Assembly: GCA_030695205.1 (NCBI GenBank)
Contig: JAUYTN010000033.1
Location: 372,001 to 436,000, forward strand
Length of the DNA stretch: 64,000 nt
Source: Burkholderiaceae bacterium
Lineage (GTDB): Bacteria; Pseudomonadota; Gammaproteobacteria; Burkholderiales; Burkholderiaceae_C
Direction of reading: 5' to 3'
Both the position numbers and the translations under genes were made by a program. Below, in pieces: positions 59,870-64,000 of this stretch. Under the pieces are notes generated by a model that saw only the letters and a program-made list of their open reading frames with translations, was not told the origin of the DNA and did no database searches. Each line of letters opens with the position of its first letter. Position 1 is the stretch's first letter.

Positions 59870-61264
59870 GTGAACCTGAGTGCGACCCTGGGTCTGCAGA
59901 CCTTTCGATTCGGCAGCCTGCGCGAGGTGATGGCCAAGGCCACGCCTTTGCGTTCGGGGGACGCCCTGGCCGGCCTGGCCGCCGGTACCGAGCAAGAGCG
60001 GGTGGCCGCACGCTGGGTGCTGTCCGACGTGCCCTTGCAGCGCTTCCTTGACGAGGCGTTGATCCCCTACGAGCGCGACGAGGTCACGCGCCTGATCATG
60101 GACAGCCACGACCGGGACGCCTTCGTTCCGGTCAGTGCCCTGACAGTGGGCGGGTTCCGCGACTGGCTGCTCAGTGACGCCGCCACGCCCGCAGCGCTGG
60201 CGCGGCTCGCGCCCGGACTGACGCCCGAAATGGTGGCGGCAGTCAGCAAGATCATGCGCAACCAGGACCTGATGCTGGTGGCGCGCAGGTGCGAGGTGGT
60301 CACTCGCTTTCGCAACACCGTGGGTCTGCGGGGGCACCTGTCAGTGAGGCTGCAGCCCAACCATCCGACCGATGACCCGGCAGGCATCGTCGCCAGCCTG
60401 ATCGACGGCCTGCTGCACGGGGCGGGCGACGCGGTGATCGGCGTCAACCCGGTGTCCGACAGCGTGCCCGACTTGGTGCGCCTGAACCAGGTGCTGGCCG
60501 AGGTGATCGAGCGCGGGGCAGTGCCCACGCAGAGCTGCGTTCTCACCCACGTCACCAACACCCTGCAGGCGATCAACCTCGGCGCACCCGTAGACCTGGT
60601 GTTCCAGTCAATCGCCGGTACCGAAGCTGCCAACGGCTCGTTCGGCATCACCCTATCGGTTCTGGACGAAGCGCATGCGGCTGCGCTGGCCCTTGAGCGA
60701 GGCACGGTAGGCGACAACGTGATGTATTTTGAAACCGGGCAAGGCAGCGCGCTGTCGGCCAACGCCCACCACGGCGTGGACCAGCAGACCTGCGAGGCAC
60801 GCGCCTACGCGGTGGCGCGGCGCTACCGGCCGATGCTGGTCAACACCGTGGTGGGCTTCATCGGCCCCGAGTACCTGTTCGACGGCAAGCAGATCATCCG
60901 CGCCGGCCTGGAAGACCACTTCTGCGGCAAGTTGCTGGGCCTACCCATGGGCTGCGACATCTGCTACACCAACCACGCCGAGGCCGACCAGGACGACATG
61001 GACAACCTCATGGTGCTGCTGGCCAGTGCGGGGCTGAACTTCTTGATCGGCGTACCTGGTGCCGACGACGTGATGCTCAACTACCAGAGCACGTCGTTCC
61101 ACGACGCGCTGGTGCTGCGCGATCTCCTTGGTCTAAAACGTGCGCCCGAGTTTGAAGCCTGGCTGCAGCGCGTGGGCGTGACCGGGGCCGACGGCCGCCT
61201 GCTACCCGCCACTGCACAGGGCGCACTGACTCAGCGCTTGTGGACCCTGCCGGAGCCCGCATGA
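59870..61264 (+). CDS. eutB: Ethanolamine ammonia-lyase large subunit
   Basis: A 464-residue alpha subunit of the adenosylcobalamin enzyme that splits ethanolamine into acetaldehyde and ammonia. It has FRFGSLREVMAKATPLRSGD, the TIM-barrel segments RNTVGLRGHLSVRLQPNHPTDD and GVNPVSDSV, and GPEYLFDGKQIIRAGLEDHFCGKLLGLPMGCDICYTNHAEAD. It starts with GTG at 59870. It overlaps eutC (ATGA). No reactivase eutA, aldehyde dehydrogenase eutE or shell-protein genes are present, so acetaldehyde must be handled elsewhere. Confidence 0.95.
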   Translation: MNLSATLGLQTFRFGSLREVMAKATPLRSGDALAGLAAGTEQERVAARWVLSDVPLQRFLDEALIPYERDEVTRLIMDSHDRDAFVPVSALTVGGFRDWLLSDAATPAALARLAPGLTPEMVAAVSKIMRNQDLMLVARRCEVVTRFRNTVGLRGHLSVRLQPNHPTDDPAGIVASLIDGLLHGAGDAVIGVNPVSDSVPDLVRLNQVLAEVIERGAVPTQSCVLTHVTNTLQAINLGAPVDLVFQSIAGTEAANGSFGITLSVLDEAHAAALALERGTVGDNVMYFETGQGSALSANAHHGVDQQTCEARAYAVARRYRPMLVNTVVGFIGPEYLFDGKQIIRAGLEDHFCGKLLGLPMGCDICYTNHAEADQDDMDNLMVLLASAGLNFLIGVPGADDVMLNYQSTSFHDALVLRDLLGLKRAPEFEAWLQRVGVTGADGRLLPATAQGALTQRLWTLPEPA

Positions 61265-62097
61265 CGACAGACCTCTTGCCCCTGCCAGATGAACCGCCCC
61301 ACGACATCGACCCCGGCGCCGACCCCTGGGTGCACCTCAGGCGCTTCACGCCCGCGCGTATCGCGCTGGGACGTGTAGGCGCTAGCCTGCCCACGCGGGA
61401 GGTGCTGGGCTTCTCGCTGGCCCATGCGCAGGCGCGCGACGCCATTCACCTCCCACTGGACGGGGGAGCACTTGCCGATGATCTTCTGGCCGACGGCTGG
61501 ACGACGCCGCTGCGCCTGCACAGCCGTGCCCACGACCGAAACGAGTATTTGTTGCGCCCCGATCTGGGACGCCGGCTGGACGATGCCAGCGTGGTCGCAT
61601 TGCAGACCTGGCGCGCCGCCCACTCGGCACCTGATCTGGCGCTGGTGGTGGGCGACGGGCTATCGGCCTTAGGCATCCAGCGCCATGCTGCGCCCTTGCT
61701 TTCGGCCATTCGTTCGGCACTGGGTGACCAGCTGACACTCAGTCCGCCGATGGTGGTGAGTCAGGCCCGTGTGGCCGTGGCCGACGAGGTGGGACAAGAA
61801 CTAGGCGCCCGCATGGTCGCGATGGTGGTGGGGGAGCGGCCTGGCCTGAGCTCACCCGACAGCGTGGGGATCTACCTCACCCACGCCCCGCGCGTGGGCC
61901 GCAGCGACGCGGAACGCAACTGCATCTCCAACATTCGCCCAGCCGGACAGGACCCTGTGACCGCAGCGCGCCGCCTGGCCTGGCTGGTTCACGAAGGCCT
62001 GCGCCTGGGCGCGACCGGCGTCGACCTCAAGGACCACAGCGGCCTGCGCATGGTGGCGGCCACGTCGCACAAGGTGTCGACGCCGACTCCAATTTGA
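61261..62097 (+). CDS. eutC: Ethanolamine ammonia-lyase small subunit
   Basis: A 278-residue beta subunit that binds the base of cobalamin with EutB. It has LRRFTPARIALGRVGASLPTREVLGFSLAHAQARDAIHLPL, LVVGDGLSALGIQRHA, RPGLSSPDSVGIYLTHAP and RNCISNIRPAG, all family hallmarks. The N-terminal targeting peptide that sends EutC to microcompartments in enterics is replaced by a short DLLPLPDEPPHDIDPG stretch without an obvious amphipathic helix, consistent with the absence of shell genes. ATG 61261 overlaps the eutB stop. Confidence 0.94.
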   Translation: MTTDLLPLPDEPPHDIDPGADPWVHLRRFTPARIALGRVGASLPTREVLGFSLAHAQARDAIHLPLDGGALADDLLADGWTTPLRLHSRAHDRNEYLLRPDLGRRLDDASVVALQTWRAAHSAPDLALVVGDGLSALGIQRHAAPLLSAIRSALGDQLTLSPPMVVSQARVAVADEVGQELGARMVAMVVGERPGLSSPDSVGIYLTHAPRVGRSDAERNCISNIRPAGQDPVTAARRLAWLVHEGLRLGATGVDLKDHSGLRMVAATSHKVSTPTPI

Positions 62098-62147
62098 GTC
62101 ACGTTATCCACATACCCTGCTGAATTTTTGGGCAGGGGTAAACACGA

Positions 62148-62910
62148 GTGATTGACGTGGGAACCCTCAGCAAATTGCGCCGCTTGGTGCTGCGTGAAAA
62201 CGTTTCAGTGCGGGAGGCTGCCAGACGGCTCAACATCTCCCGAAACACCGCCAAGAAACACCTGGACCAGCCGGAGATGGCCGAGCCACGGCACGCCAAA
62301 AGACAACGTCCACCAGGACTGCTCGACCCGTTCAAAGATCAGTTGCGCCAATTGCTCAAGGCCGATTCACACCGCACCAAACGGCATAGACGCACCATCA
62401 ACCCCGACTACCAGTCCATTCGCTCCTTGGGCTACAGCGGAGGCAAGGCACAGGTCTAAACCTTATGCCGTCAATGGAAAGAAGATCAAGGCCAGTGCCC
62501 TAAGGGTATGGGCTTCGTTCCCTTGAGCTTCGAGCCCGGCGAAGCCCTCCAGCTTGACTGGAGCACCAAATACCTGGTCATCGGTGGCTTGCACAGGCGC
62601 CTTGAAGTTGCCCGCGCCAAACTCGCTGCCAGCCGCAGCGTATGTGCTGGTCTCGTGTTGCGCCCAAGCCCACGAAATGCTCTTTGACGCTCATGCCCGC
62701 GCCTTTGCAGTATTTAGCGGCGTACCCCGGAGGGGTATCTACGACTTACAGTGAATTCACCGTGGCAGATGGCTGGGAGCAGGAGCAAGGCCACCTCATG
62801 CCCCTGCACAAACCCTTTGACGGGTATGTGGAGCAACCCATGCGTGTCACGACCACCGCACCGATTCACTTCCCTTTTAAAGTTGAATTTCGAACACCCC
62901 GGTTGAACTG
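62148..62910 (+). pseudogene. Decayed IS21-family transposase istA
   Basis: An N-terminal frame (62148-62459) has the IstA helix-turn-helix VSVREAARRLNISRNTAKKHL. The reading frame then shifts: FVPLSFEPGEALQLDWSTKYLVIGGL (about 62515-62595), then AHEMLFDAHARAFAVFSGVPRRGIYD (to 62754, stop), and a C-terminal scrap HLMPLHKPFDGYVEQPMRV after a gap. The integrase core is thus broken by at least two shifts and an internal deletion. No istB and no clear terminal repeats are seen. It marks the right edge of the eut island. Confidence 0.8.
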
Positions 62911-62917
62911 ACCCAGC

Positions 62918-64000
62918 TCAGCCCAAATATCGCCTCAAATACCGCCCGGTATAGCTCGCCTCCACCTCGACCAGTTGCTCGGGGGTACCGCTGGCCACCA
63001 CTGTGCCGCCGCCCGCGCCGCCTTCGGGGCCCATGTCAATCAGCCAATCGGCGGTTTTGATGACGTCCAGGTTGTGCTCGATCACCACCAGGGTGTTGCC
63101 TGCGTCGCGCAGCTGGTGCAGCACTTTCAGCAGCAGTTCGATGTCGGCAAAGTGCAGCCCGGTGGTGGGTTCGTCCAGGATGTAGAGGGTGCGGCCCGTG
63201 TCGCGTTTGCTGAGCTCCAGCGCCAGCTTCACGCGTTGGGCTTCGCCGCCTGACAGCGTTGTGGCGCTTTGGCCCAGCCGCACATAGCTCAGACCCACGT
63301 CCAGCAGGGTTTGCAGCTTGCGGGCAATGCTGGGCACGGCGCTGAAAAACGCCCCGGCCTCGCCCACCGTCATCTCCAGCACCTGGGCGATGTTTTTGCC
63401 CTTGTAGAGCACCTCCAGCGTTTCGCGGTTGTATCGCTGGCCGTGGCACACGTCGCAGGGCACGTACACATCGGGCAGAAAGTGCATTTCCACCTTCACC
63501 ATGCCGTCGCCCTGGCAGGCCTCGCAGCGGCCACCGCCCGCCGTCTGGCTGACGTTGAAGCTGAAGCGCCCAGGGCCGTAGCCGCGCTCTTTGGCGGTGT
63601 TGGTCTCGGCCATCAGCTCGCGGATGGCGGTGAATAGCCCGGTGTAGGTGGCGGGGTTGCTGCGTGGGGTGCGGCCAATGGGGCTTTGGTCCACGTTGAT
63701 GACTTTGTCAAAGTGCTCCAGCCCCTGAATCTCGTCGTGCGGGGCCGGCTCTTCGTGGGCCCGGTAGAGGTGCTTGGCCACGGCGGCATACAGCGTGTCG
63801 TTGATCAGCGTGCTTTTGCCCGAACCGCTGACACCGGTCACGCAGGTGAGCAGGCCGATGGGAAAGGGCACGGTCACACCGGTGAGGTTGTGGCCACTGG
63901 CGTTGACCACGGTCACCCAGTCCCACGGGGCGTGGCGCTCGCTCGGCACGGCAATCTGGCGCGTGCCGCTCAAAAACTGGCCGGTGAGCGAGTGGGGGTT
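62918..64000 (-). CDS. uvrA: Excinuclease ABC subunit A (5' part beyond the window)
   Basis: The C-terminal 360 residues of UvrA, which finds DNA damage with UvrB. Walker [14 protein letters not shown], the zinc finger CEACQGDG...CDVCHG, the conserved [21 protein letters not shown], signature [12 protein letters not shown] and Walker [16 protein letters not shown] are all intact. The open frame continues to base 64000 without a start, so the gene is cut by the window edge. It ends 8 bases from the IS21 remnant. Confidence 0.96.
   Translation of the reverse strand, partial: NPHSLTGQFLSGTRQIAVPSERHAPWDWVTVVNASGHNLTGVTVPFPIGLLTCVTGVSGSGKSTLINDTLYAAVAKHLYRAHEEPAPHDEIQGLEHFDKVINVDQSPIGRTPRSNPATYTGLFTAIRELMAETNTAKERGYGPGRFSFNVSQTAGGGRCEACQGDGMVKVEMHFLPDVYVPCDVCHGQRYNRETLEVLYKGKNIAQVLEMTVGEAGAFFSAVPSIARKLQTLLDVGLSYVRLGQSATTLSGGEAQRVKLALELSKRDTGRTLYILDEPTTGLHFADIELLLKVLHQLRDAGNTLVVIEHNLDVIKTADWLIDMGPEGGAGGGTVVASGTPEQLVEVEASYTGRYLRRYLG

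Overview
The window is high-GC bacterial chromosome (rich in GTG/TTG starts, four-base ATGA gene overlaps and strong antisense open frames) and looks like a member of the Burkholderiales, most likely Comamonadaceae (Acidovorax/Rhodoferax-like). The evidence is gene content and order (pyk-fba-purC, purE-purK-sua5, tsaB-rimI), a fused DctQM TRAP permease with a TatT partner, and ten copies of a short AT-rich dispersed repeat (ATAGC...CAAGCGC...GGCATTTTT) of the kind I associate with that family. No rRNA, tRNA or CRISPR array was seen.

Layout. 1-2305: rhodanese, cytochrome c4 and a kynurenine-formamidase-like hydrolase. 2329-7799: a branched-chain amino-acid type ABC transporter (livK-H-M-G-F, minus strand) with a vapBC toxin-antitoxin pair lodged between livH and livM. 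8052-9920: an exported 5'-nucleotidase behind a candidate PHO box. 9999-13829: a TRAP transporter (TatT, DctP, fused DctQM). 13917-18142: exoD, psd, a long class III aminotransferase, a macro-domain remnant and a Phd/RelE-type pair. 18379-24032: the most coherent novel module, with an Agt-like glycosyltransferase, UDP-glucose dehydrogenase, a PlcP-like phospholipase C and PPK2. Three of these genes have PHO-box-like, 11-bp-phased sites upstream, so I read it as a phosphate-starvation membrane-lipid-replacement and polyphosphate cassette.

24205-28622 is pyk, a MORN-type exported protein, fba and purC. 28647-38827 is an RND efflux operon, a class III nucleotide cyclase with a SLOG-like domain, a patatin and a CnoX-like thioredoxin; together they separate purC from purE-purK-sua5 (38961-41858). 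41974-47166 holds an SGNH-fold lipoprotein lacking its nucleophile serine, dacB, tsaB, rimI and a divergent uracil-DNA glycosylase. 47415-54118 is a two-partner secretion system: TpsA with a polyproline tail, facing an operon of a double-FecR protein and TpsB.

After pyrF comes a likely acquired island (about 55219-62910). It is bounded by a truncated HepT toxin and a decayed IS21 transposase. Inside are an EutR-like AraC regulator, a 17-bp-arm inverted repeat, a three-gene TRAP transporter and eutB-eutC. This suggests a minimal ethanolamine-degradation locus that takes up its substrate through a TRAP system rather than EutH or Eat. The window ends inside uvrA.

Two themes run across the window: probable PhoB control of phosphate scavenging and lipid replacement, and repeated domestication of the short repeat at gene ends and inside genes.
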